From Cordylochernes scorpioides (lineage: Eukaryota > Arthropoda > Arachnida > Pseudoscorpiones > Chernetidae): a stretch of 64,000 bases of DNA. The stretch's first letter is position 1; every line of letters begins with the position of its first letter. Shown piece after piece: positions 1-8,535 of this stretch. Both the position numbers and the translations under genes were made by a program. Location: assembly GCA_030710605.1 (NCBI GenBank), contig CP092863.1, positions 142,072,580-142,136,579 of the forward strand, in the 5' to 3' direction. The notes beneath the pieces are model-generated. The model did no database searches, had not been told where the DNA came from, and saw only the letters and a program-made list of their open reading frames with translations.

Positions 1-1943
1 ACCTTTTACTGAAGGTGATTTCATCAAGGAATGTTTAATTAAAGCTGCAGAAATTGTTTGTCCTGGAAGTGTGAAGACGTTTCAAGCAATATCTTTGTCT
101 CGAAATACCGTTGTGGAAAGAGTTACTGATATGGCCAGAAATTTAAATGATCAGATAAAAGAAAAATCATCTTGTTTCGAAGCATTTTCCATTGCCTGTG
201 ATGAGGGTACGGACATTGGGGGCGTAGCTCAGTTAGCTGTTTTTTTTTGAGCTTGCGACACGGATTTCAACATTTTTGAGGAATTATTGGAACTAGTACC
301 GATGCATGGCACTACTACAGGAGAAGATATATTTAATTGTGTTTATGATCTTCTGCAAAAATACAATTTACCTCAATCAAAATTGACTTCTGTAGCAACA
401 GATGGAGCTCTTTCAATGACTGGAAAAACCAACGGTTTCGTAGCATTACTGCGAAAAAAACTAAGTGAAATTTCTGATGGTTCCAATATTCATTATACGC
501 ATTGCATTATACATCAGGAAGTATTATGTACGAAGGTAATAAAAATGGAAAATGTGTTGACACCTATCAAAAAATTCATGGGGGGTCGGTGGAAGGCTGG
601 TTAAACCGTTTGGTTTACGACCACTACGACCCGGGTTCGATCCCCGCATTGGACACTTTTTTTCTGTTAAAAAAAAAAAAAAAAAAATGCTCCAATGGCC
701 CCCGATTCTTGCAAAAGTCCAACCCCACCAGCGAGTGCAAGTAACCAAACGGGGCTCTGGCACATTTGTAAGTGAAAAGTCGATCTGCTTTCACATGTGT
801 AGACATGTGGTGCGCTTACAGTAAAAAGCAGTCGCTAACTACCCACCATGATTATCATGCCCTGTACCATGTGTACTAGGGATAAGCAAAAAAAAAAATT
901 CATCAATTTCATAAGATCTCGAGGTTTAAATCAGCGACAGTTCTCTCTGTTCTTAACTGAATTAGAAAGCGGATATTCAGGTTTATCATACTATACCGAG
1001 GTACGTTGGCTATCATGCTCCAAGGTTCTCAAACAATTTTGGGACTTGAAAGAAGAAATATGTCAGTTTTTAATAACCAAGAATCAAGACATCACTTTGT
1101 TTTCTGATCAAGTATGGTTGCAAGATTTTTCCTTCATGGTTGACATAACAAAACACTTGTCGGATTTAAATTTGAAACTGCAAGGAAAGGATCAGATCAT
1201 TACCAACATGTGTGACCAAGTTAATGCATTCAAATGTAAGCTAGTTCTTTGGGAAAAGCAGTTGAAAAACGAAGATTTAATGCACTTTCCGACATGCAAC
1301 ATGTACAAATCAAGTTTAGGTGAAACTGCATCGTATCAAAAATATGCTGAAAAAATTTTAAGTCTTAGAAATGAATTTGAAACAAGGTTTTCTGATTTCA
1401 AATCTTTGGAAGGCAAGTTTACTTTGTTTTCTTCGATTTTCTCGATAAATATAGAATCAGTACCTAATCATATGCAAATGGAGGTAATAGATATCCAGTG
1501 CGATTCAGATTTAAAGGCAAAATTCATTGAAGTTGGCATTTCTTAAATTTCCAAAATTTGCCAGCCAGATTTGAAAACACTCGAAAATTAGCATATGAAA
1601 TTATGTCCATGTTTGGAAGTACTTATCGGTGCGAGCAGTTATTTTCACTTATGAAAGGAAATAAGTCTCCAATCAGATCGAGAATTACTGACGTTCACCT
1701 TGGGTCAGTTTAAAAATTAATCACTGCGAACAAGATTTCCCCCGAAGTAGGAAAGATGGTAGCAGAAAAGAGATGCCAAATATCAGGGAGAAAATATTTA
1801 CTTTCTTTTTTCTTATTAGTATTTTTTAAAATAAGCCTACATAAATGTTACTATAAAAATTTAATTACTTGTTTTCTTTTTTTGCGGCCCACATAATCTT
1901 ATTACTTTTTTATTTGGCCCGTGTTAGGATTTGAGTTTGACAT
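1..1943 (+). pseudogene. Dead hAT transposase (GTF2IRD2/SCAND3-like), split by a SINE
   Basis: One reading frame (codons starting at base 2) encodes the middle and C-terminal parts of a hAT transposase of the type that gave rise to vertebrate GTF2IRD2/ZBED-like proteins. Visible pieces are the RNase H-fold start FSIACDEGTD (about 180-215), LTSVATDGALSMTG (about 385-425), HYTHCIIHQE (about 490-520) and, after the SINE, the helical region with EVRWLSCSKVL (about 1000-1030). A shifted frame around 1590-1720 gives the C-terminal dimerisation motif AYEIMSMFGSTYRCEQLFS. An in-frame TGA lies at 248-250, a SINE interrupts the gene at 580-892, and a frame change follows the TAA at 1544-1546. Bases 1885-1943 resemble the 3' end of such an element. 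The 5' part lies outside the window. Family assignment is from motif memory; non-function is seen directly. Confidence 0.8.
580..892 (+). mobile_element. tRNA-derived SINE, near full length
   Basis: The left end is tRNA-like, with B box GGTTCGATCCC. A T/A-rich spacer, a conserved body and an A-rich tail after GGGATAAGC follow. An 11-bp target duplication, aaaaaattcat, flanks it at 569-579 and 893-903, so the boundaries are well supported. It is inserted into the hAT coding sequence. More than a dozen further copies lie in the window. All share a short palindrome, CCATGATTATCATGG, close to the 3' end. Confidence 0.85.
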
Positions 1944-2098
1944 GCTTGGTCTAAACCGTTGGTTTTCAACTGCTACGACCAGGGTTCGATTCCAGCATTG
2001 GGCACTTTTCCTGATTTAAAAAAAATGCTCCAATGGCCCCCGATTCTTGCAAAAGTCCAACCCCACCAGCGAGTGCAAATAACCAAACCAAGTAACCA
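1944..2098 (+). mobile_element. SINE fragment (same family)
   Basis: The B box GGTTCGATTCC and the body up to the CCCACCAGCGAGTGC segment are recognisable. The 3' part is missing and is followed directly by a fragment of another repeat (2099-2168). Confidence 0.7.
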
Positions 2099-2168
2099 AG
2101 TAGCCAATATTTTTTCATGGCAGTAAGAACAGTAGAAGTTTGTTTTATGTGTAAGGGAGACATTAATG
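2099..2168 (+). repeat. Arm fragment of palindromic family C
   Basis: It matches the right arm of the palindrome at 10806-11279 (ttttttcatggcagtaagaa and gtagaagtttgttttatgtg). Confidence 0.6.
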
Positions 2169-2317
2169 ATTAAATGATTTAATTTTCTATATATAAATAC
2201 TGCTTTATAGCTTTACTTCCTTATCAAGGCTATATTTTGTTTATTTTTTAAAACACATTTCTACAATCTCGAAATGCAAGATTTTCACTGTACATAGAAA
2301 ATAGTCACTTTTTAATG

Positions 2318-2816
2318 ATAAGCATAATTTGGAATATCTATATATATATAAATCAATGTTTGTATGTTTGTTTGTTTGTATGTCCGGGATACAAATTCGC
2401 AGTAGTTCACTAATTCAAACCAAAATTTCCATACATAGGTAAAAAAAATACGGGGAAGACGATAGGCTATTTTAAAAAATATATAAATCAATTATTAAAA
2501 CTATATATTCAAATTATTCTACTTAGCTCACGAACAGCGCCCTCTATCAAAGATTAGATTAAATTATGCTGATGCAAACAAATAGATAATGCTAATAACA
2601 AACAATTATTTAAAAAAAATCTTATCTAAATATATATCACTCGGGTAGATATGCACACGGGTCAATCCTGGGGCGAAGCCCGGGTCACCCGTCTAGTAGA
2701 TTATAAACACAAGGTAATAAGACCAAATCCAAATAAGTAAATAGTGTGTGACGTTTCGGTAACAACGCTGTTACTGAAACATCACACACTATTTATTTAT
2801 TTGGATTTGGTCTTAT
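2318..2816. mobile_element. Hairpin retroelement (family A), carrying a Helitron
   Basis: Left arm 2697-2765 and right arm 2766-2816 are inverted copies with the motifs cacaaggtaataagaccaaa, tagtgtgtgacgtttcggta and its complement. The outer tail (ataagcataatttggaata, 2318-2336) is separated from the arm by the Helitron at 2337-2696. The right end is cut by the LINE insertion whose TSD starts at 2817. Confidence 0.7.
2337..2696 (+). mobile_element. Short non-autonomous Helitron
   Basis: It starts with TC after an A and ends with CTAG before a T, the A^T insertion expected for Helitrons. Just upstream of the end is a GC-rich hairpin (GGGGCGAAGCCCGG, about 2669-2683). The flanks (ggaata / tagatt) rejoin to the uninterrupted tail sequence of family A, an empty-site proof. 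There is no coding capacity. Confidence 0.8.
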
Positions 2817-2898
2817 TACCAAGTGTTGTTGTTGTTGTTTCTTATCCCCTTGTGTAAAGATTACACGAATTCCATGAGTTCATGCTCCTCGAGCTGTT

Positions 2899-3876
2899 TT
2901 ATGATGAGCAGCGGCCTCTCCCAAAGGTCCTGTTTAGTGCATCTAATGCAAGCCAAAATGTGTTCTGGAGCTGCAGGTACCAAGCTACATTTTGGGCAAG
3001 TGGGATAATTTTGTTATTATTTTCTATCTTCAATGGCTTGAGATGGCCTGTTCTAAATCTTGTTAGTGTTGTTTGATGCTGTCTATTTCTGATGTTCAGA
3101 GCTCCTCCTGGGTTCACTCCACTGTACCAACTGTGCTTAGGTGGGATCCTCCAGTTCTTGTTTATTTTTGTTTTGGCTATTGTTTCTATTTCTTTAAAAG
3201 TAAGTTTATTTTTCTGTGGCAAGGGTTCTTTTGTACCTTTTTTCGCTAGCACATCAGCAGCTTCATTGCCTTCAATGCCAACGTGTGAGGGTATCCATTG
3301 AAGGTGAATTTTTGAGGTTTTTGAGAGTTTTTAGAGATAACCAATTATGTTCCTGCTTACTTTGTCTCTGAGTTTCCCTGTGTGACTCAAGTGTTGTATG
3401 GCACTTCTACTATCAGTAAGAATCCAGATATCTTGATAATTAATATTTCTGATGGATTTTAAGGCTTTATAGATGGCTATGAGTTCTGATCTGAAGACTG
3501 AGCAAAAATCTGGGTTTCTTCTGTTCATTTTCTCAATGCCATTTGTGGTTTTGATGAGACAGCCACTGCCAGTGTGTCCTAGCTCGTCTCTGCTACCATT
3601 GGTATAGATAGTTATTGCATTTTTAGGAATGTTATTAATTATTTCTAATGATATTTGTTTTAAGTATTCTGGATTTTGATATTGTTTGTTGGTGGGTTCA
3701 TTTAAAGTGGCATTAAAAATAACATTTTGTAGTGGTTTGCATGGAGAAATTTTTTCTGCTAAATAATTTTTTTCTACTTTATATTTTAAAAATCCATTTC
3801 TTTTGGCCAGGTGGAGAGGGCCACAGTTCAGTTCTACAATTTGTTTGGTTTTGGGTGCACTTTTTTTGTAGTTCAT
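2899..3876 (-). pseudogene. LINE ORF remnant: RNase H and C-terminal zinc-knuckle region
   Basis: The RNase H core is readable on the minus strand: ITIYTNGSRDELGHTGSG, VFRSELIAIYKAL, IWILTDSRSAIQHL and, after an in-frame TAA near 3328-3330, IHLQWIPSHVGIEGNEAAD. The four acidic/histidine active-site positions are recognisable. The C-terminal region (NPGGALNIRNRQH, TRFRTGHLKPLK) follows. It then loses frame near 3000 where other copies read the Cys-x2-Cys knuckle YPTCPKCSL. The stop and frameshift show a dead copy. Confidence 0.8.
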
Positions 3877-5071
3877 TTCTTTTAGTTATAAGTGTTTGAA
3901 TATCTGTTGCCTGGTGTGTATAATTTGGAATCCATTTCTTAATATTACCTCTTGGTATTGAAACTTTGGCTGCTTTAATAATGGTGTTTTTGAAAGATAT
4001 CCAATTTTGTTCCAGATCTTTTATTCTAGTGGGTGCTTTTCTAAAGTCTTCATTGGTGTTTTTCTGGTAAAGATTCCAATTAGCCTTTTTGAAATTCCAG
4101 AATTTTTCTTTAATTGAGCTGGTTTTGGTCTTGGTGCTAATTTCTATCAAAATAGGCAAATGATCACTTCCAATACTTTTTAATATTTGCCATTTGCATT
4201 TGTGGAAAATGTCGGGACTGGAGAAACTTATATCAAGGGCTTGTGCGGTATTATAACTGTAGGAATGGTGGGTAGGATTCCCATCATTTAAGCACATGAA
4301 GGCATTGTCGTCAAATAAGTTTGAAAGTATTTTGCCTCTTGGGTTTGGCGTGGAACATCCCCATATTTGATGTTTGGCATTAAGGTCACCTACAATAATA
4401 GTGTTGTGTGTCAGAAATTGAGCCATTGTTCCATCGTCAATAAGTTTATTGTTTGGTGGGTGATACATATTGAATATGTTGATGGTTTTGTTTTGATTGA
4501 GGTAGACTTTGATACCTTGGGCTTCGAGGTCTGATGTGTTTGGAATATTAATGGCTATGTCTTCATAGTACAAATTCTTGATTAAAAATGCAAGGCCACC
4601 CCCTTCTTTATTTCTGTCTTTTCTGAGGATATTGTAGTTTTTATATTTGAGTTTGTACTTTTCATTTAATTTGGTTTCCTGTAGGGCTATAATTTGTATC
4701 TTTTGTTTTTCAGCTATTTCCATTATTTCTTCTAATTTTATTTTTGTTGCTGTTGAGCACAATCCATTTATGTTGCACTGCAGAATGCTCAATTGCTTGG
4801 AAGCTGCAAAGTTAGAAGTTTGTAGAGACTGTATTATACTTATCGGACAGAACCCTCTACCTAAGTCCTGAACGCGCCCCTGTTTATTCTGCGCGACGGG
4901 CGATGCAGCATGCAAATCAACATCTGATCTCATGGAATGGGGTGTAGGGGTGCAGCTTTCGTTGATCATGGCACCATGATCCAGGCACACTTTGGTGAAA
5001 GTCTGACTTTGCCTGTAGTTTAAGGCCTTTCCTAACATGGAAGCAGACGCCTTTGCTGCCGACTCTAACAT
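3779..5071 (-). pseudogene. LINE ORF: AP-like endonuclease (EEP) domain, RT missing
   Basis: Minus-strand frame of 430 codons. The endonuclease/exonuclease/phosphatase fold is visible from about residue 95: LSILQCNING, IIALQETKLNE, TIIVGDLNAKHQIWGC and IGSDHLPILIEIS carry the expected Asn, Glu, Asp/Asn and Asp-His catalytic positions. In the intact family this domain nicks target DNA for target-primed reverse transcription. After about residue 400 the frame runs into sequence that normally lies C-terminal to the RT, and reads through it out of frame. No YxDD motif is present anywhere in the element, so this copy cannot reverse transcribe. The domain call is secure; the clade (Jockey versus CR1) is inferred. 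Confidence 0.8.
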
Positions 5072-5475
5072 GAGTACAGACGCAGCTCCTCCGTATCCCT
5101 GGAGTGGGACCCTTGCTGAGGTCCATCAACCGGGTTAGTTGAAGTCAGGATTTTTAAAGAGGTCTACTCCTCTTCTAACAATGCTGCTGTTGGTCCGCGA
5201 CTGCTTATTTGTCAGAGTTATTCTGCTTGTTTCGCAGCTGGCCTTCATATCTGAAGGTCGTTCCCCTATCCGCCACCTGGGGACGCGCCCTATAGCAGTC
5301 AGCTCTGCCAAGGGAATATTCCCTTATATTCCCTTAATATATATATTCCCTTAATATACCAAGTGTATATGCCATTTGTGAATTTTCACTCAGCATTTTA
5401 ATTTTAAAATTTGATTTTTGACTGAAACAAAGTGATATTAATCCAAAAGTAAGAAAAAGTAAAATTGTGTATATA

Positions 5476-6779
5476 CAGGGTGTACCAGGTAAATTGGGAC
5501 TAACTTTGACAGTCCATAAAACAAAAACTACTTGAGATTAAAAACTTGTTTTTTTTTTCATTATGTAGCCATATTCATGTAAAATGCAACAGTACATGTG
5601 TGCGCAGTGTAGTGATGAAGAGTAACCGAGAATTTGAAAATCGAGCTGCCATCATCGTTGCTCTGCGCGCCGGAAGGAGCCCCAAAGAGATAGTGGATTT
5701 TCTTAAGTTGCCCAAAACCACTATTTATCGTGCCAAGAAGCAGTTTGATGAGGCCGACAGTAACAAAGAGGGGATAGCTACAAGGAAAAAGCACTCGCGT
5801 CGATCGGACAGGGTGAGAGGCGAAGAATTTGTCAAAAATGTCAAGGAGAAGATTGATGGAAACCCTGGGAAGAGCATGAGGGCCATAGCCAAGGAAATGG
5901 ACGTTGGCTCTATGACAATTGTCAGAACTATCCATGAGGACCTTGGTCTCAAGTCTTATGCCCTTCGGAAAGGTCAGTTGCTGACTGAGAATATGAAGAA
6001 TAACAGAAAAGAAAAGGCTGCTGCCCTCCTCAACAACCTGAAACACGACTCTTTTGGCATGCTAAGGTTCTTCTCTGACGAAAAGAACTTTGACGTGGAC
6101 CAAAAGGTAAATCCCAGGAATGATCGCTGGATCTGTAAAGACCCCTCAGAGATACCTGTCGTGATGCACACGAAATTTCCTGCCTCCGTAATGGTCCTTG
6201 GCGTTATCAGCAGTGAAGGTGATGTCATGCCTCCCCATTTCTTTGAGAAGGGCCTTAGGATGAACGCTGACACCTACATCAATGTTCTGGAGACCGTTGT
6301 GAAGCCTTGGATGGACATGGTGGCCGCAGGAAGGAAGTATGTCTTCCAACAGGACTCAGCTCCAGCCCATAAGGCAAAAAAGACACAATCGTGGCTGACA
6401 CTTAACATCCCTAGTCACTGGGGTCCTGATATTTGGCCCCCTAACTCTCCAGATTGCAATCCCCTCGACTACTATGTATGGGGCGTTGTTGAGAGAGATG
6501 TCAACAAAGCTCCTCATACCACCATCCAGTCTGTCAAGAAAGCAGTTCACACGGTGATGACCCAAATGGACAAGGTCATCGTCGCCAAGGCCTGTGCTTC
6601 ATTCCGCACTCGCCTCGAGACTGTTGTAGCTAATAATGGAAACTTCATTGAATAAATAAAAACTATATCCTTTTATCTACTACTGTGTAAAATTTCATTC
6701 GGATATTTTAATTTTAACTTGCAAAATATTTCAGTTAAAATACCATTGTTGAAATTCCCAATTTACCTGGTACACCCTG
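5476..6779 (+). mobile_element. maT-type mariner transposon with intact TIRs
   Basis: The inverted termini CAGGGTGTACCAGGTAAATT and its complement at 6760-6779 are essentially perfect over about 24 bp. A TA duplication flanks the element (5474-5475 and 6780-6781). It contains one open transposase frame. Intact TIRs plus an intact ORF suggest a recent and possibly still active copy. Confidence 0.9.
5615..6655 (+). CDS. maT (DD37D) mariner transposase, full length
   Basis: 346 codons from the ATG at 5615. An upstream in-frame ATG at 5546 is possible, but the residues before 5615 do not resemble a transposase. The protein cuts and pastes the element by binding its TIRs. An N-terminal helix-turn-helix (RAAIIVALRAGRSPKEIVDF) and a second DNA-binding helix region (SMRAIAKEMDVGSMTIVRTI) precede a DDE/D domain. 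The catalytic Asp residues are in FFSDEKNFD, VFQQDSAPAH and NPLDYYVWG. I count 37 residues between the second and third Asp, which defines DD37D (maT). There are no stops or frameshifts, and the length is normal for the family. Activity is not shown by sequence alone. Confidence 0.92.
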   Translation: MKSNREFENRAAIIVALRAGRSPKEIVDFLKLPKTTIYRAKKQFDEADSNKEGIATRKKHSRRSDRVRGEEFVKNVKEKIDGNPGKSMRAIAKEMDVGSMTIVRTIHEDLGLKSYALRKGQLLTENMKNNRKEKAAALLNNLKHDSFGMLRFFSDEKNFDVDQKVNPRNDRWICKDPSEIPVVMHTKFPASVMVLGVISSEGDVMPPHFFEKGLRMNADTYINVLETVVKPWMDMVAAGRKYVFQQDSAPAHKAKKTQSWLTLNIPSHWGPDIWPPNSPDCNPLDYYVWGVVERDVNKAPHTTIQSVKKAVHTVMTQMDKVIVAKACASFRTRLETVVANNGNFIE

Positions 6780-7117
6780 TAGAAAATATTTATTTTATGA
6801 GTTTTTTTTGTATTTTTTTTAATATAAAAGGTGTATATAAATCTGCATTATTAAATAAATAACAACAATGAAATGTCTTTATAATAGTATAAAAAACATG
6901 TGATATGAAACATGTATGTTACAAAAGGTCACACTATATACAGTCCTCCTCTTACTTCTTTAATTCAACACCTCAAAGATCAGAATCTTTGGTTGAAATA
7001 AAATCTGTGTATCTGGAATTATAGTTGGGTAAAGTTAAAGAAAATAAGCTGATTGTGGAATTCTGGAAAACGATTGAATCAAAGTAAGAGTGTTGAATTG
7101 AAGTCGTTTGAAAGTTG

Positions 7118-7292
7118 GTTGTTGTTGTTTCTTATCCCCTTGTGTAAAGATTACACGAATTCCATGAGTTCATGCTCCTCGAGCTGTTTTATGATGAGTA
7201 GCGGCCTCTCCCAAAGGTCCTGTTTAGTACATCTAATGCAAGCCAAAATGTGTTCTGGAGCTGCAGGTACCAAACTAAATTTTGGGCAAGTG
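7118..7292 (-). mobile_element. LINE 3' fragment
   Basis: It matches the 3' terminal part of the LINE at 2827-5356, from the (TTG)n tail to the zinc-knuckle codons. It is 5' truncated. Confidence 0.8.
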
Positions 7293-7440
7293 TTAAAGTG
7301 TTGAATTGAAGTTGGTTCAATTAAAGTCTGTGTGTGTATGGAATTATAGTTGAGTAAAGTTAAAGAAAATAGATTGATTGTGGAATACTGGAAAACAATT
7401 GAATCAAAGTAAGTGTTGAATTGAAGTCAGTTAAAAGTTT

Positions 7441-7745
7441 TTTTTTTTTGCTTATCCCTAGTACATGTGGTACAGGCCATGATAATCATGGTGGGTAGTT
7501 AGCGACTGCTTTTACTGTAAGCGCACATGTCTACACATGTGAAAAGCAGTTCAACTTTGCACTTACAAATGCCAGAGCCCCGTTTGGTTACTTGCACTCG
7601 CTGGTGGGGTTGGACTTTTGCAAGAATTGGGGGCCATTGGAGCATTTTTTTTTTTTTTAAACAGAAAAAGTGCCCAATGCAGGAATCGAACCCGGGTCCT
7701 AGTGGTCGAAAACCAAACGGTTTACCCAGCCTTCCACCGACCCCC
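7441..7745 (-). mobile_element. tRNA-derived SINE
   Basis: Near full-length minus-strand copy. The B-box complement ggaatcgaaccc, the body and the catgataatcatgg palindrome are present, and the poly-T at 7441 is the tail complement. Confidence 0.85.
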
Positions 7746-7910
7746 TCAAAAGTAAATATGATGATTGTAATTCTGAAAAATGGTTGAATCAATGTAAAGT
7801 GTTGAATTGAAGTTGGTTTGTTGGTTCAATTAAAGTTTCTGTGTCTGGAATTATAGTTGGGTAAGTTGAAGAAAATAGATTGAATGTGGAATTCTGGAAA
7901 ACAATTGAAT

Positions 7911-8196
7911 GGAATTCATAGTTCTTCAAAATAAAGATACTTCGGCCAGAAATCTATTTTATTGTCTTGATGTTTCAACAAAAATCTTTTGTCCTCGTCA
8001 GGAGCGAACAAAAATTAAAACATTTGGCAAAGCGTTAAAATTCATTTAAAAATTAAAAAGAATGAATTTTAACGCTTTGCCAAATGTTTTCATTTTTGTT
8101 CGCTCCTGACGAGGACAAAAGATTTTTGTCGAAAGTCGAGACAATAAAAAAGATTTACTGGCCGAAGTATCTTTATTTTGAAAAACTATGAATTCC
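7911..8196. repeat. Palindromic element (family D) with hammerhead-like arms
   Basis: The two arms are inverted copies running from ggaattcata to tatgaattcc, meeting near 8050. Each arm reads CTGACGA, then a 7-bp stem GACAAAA/TTTTGTC, then GAAA. The arms differ by point changes just after GAAA. This is the order of a hammerhead core, but neither arm is canonical. Confidence 0.65.
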
Positions 8197-8535
8197 GGCC
8201 AGGCAGCCTCTATCTTTACGATGAAGTAAGAGTGTTGAATTAATCTCGGTTGAAAGTAAATATGATGATTGGAATTCGGAAAACTGTTAAAATAAGTGTT
8301 GAATTAAAGTTGGGTGAGTTAAAGTATATAGACTGATTGGAATTTGAAAAATATTGAATTAAAGTAAATGTTGAATTGAAGTAAATGTTGAATTGAATTT
8401 TGTTGAATTAAAGTAAATTGGTTGTGTGTGTGGTTGGAATTCTGAAAAGTGTTGAATCATAGTCAGTAGGTGTTGAATTAAAGTAGGTGTTGAATTAAAG
8501 AGGTTATATTGGATATAGAGAAAGAGTATGGTGTG

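Larger units (their letters stand above)
2827..5356 (-). mobile_element. Jockey/CR1-like LINE with internal deletion of the reverse transcriptase
   Basis: The 10-bp duplication taccaagtgt at 2817-2826 and 5357-5366 marks one insertion event. In minus-strand order there is a 5' UTR, an endonuclease ORF, an RNase H domain, a zinc-knuckle-like tail and a (TTG)n-type 3' end at 2827-2840. The copy reaches what looks like the true 5' end but is only about 2.5 kb because the RT domain between endonuclease and RNase H is absent. Truncated 3' copies of the same family lie at 7118-7292, 26615-27205, 40035-40137, 44376-45055 and 52677-52972. Confidence 0.85.
6955..8510 (+). repeat. Degenerate tandem array with several inserted elements
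   Basis: A loosely repeated unit of roughly 110-130 bp recurs, recognisable by ggaattatagttgggtaaag, gattgtggaattctggaaaa and gtgttgaattgaagt. It is broken by a LINE 3' fragment (7118-7292), a SINE (7441-7745) and a palindrome (7911-8196). It lies just downstream of the METTL6 stop codon. No coding signal is seen. Confidence 0.6.

Noticed and set aside
580-660. tRNA gene prediction at SINE heads
   Set aside because: A B box is present, but the acceptor and anticodon arms do not fold into a complete tRNA and the same sequence heads every SINE.
2823-3301. Plus-strand ORFs across the LINE
   Set aside because: They are antisense shadows of the RNase H and zinc-knuckle region read on the minus strand.
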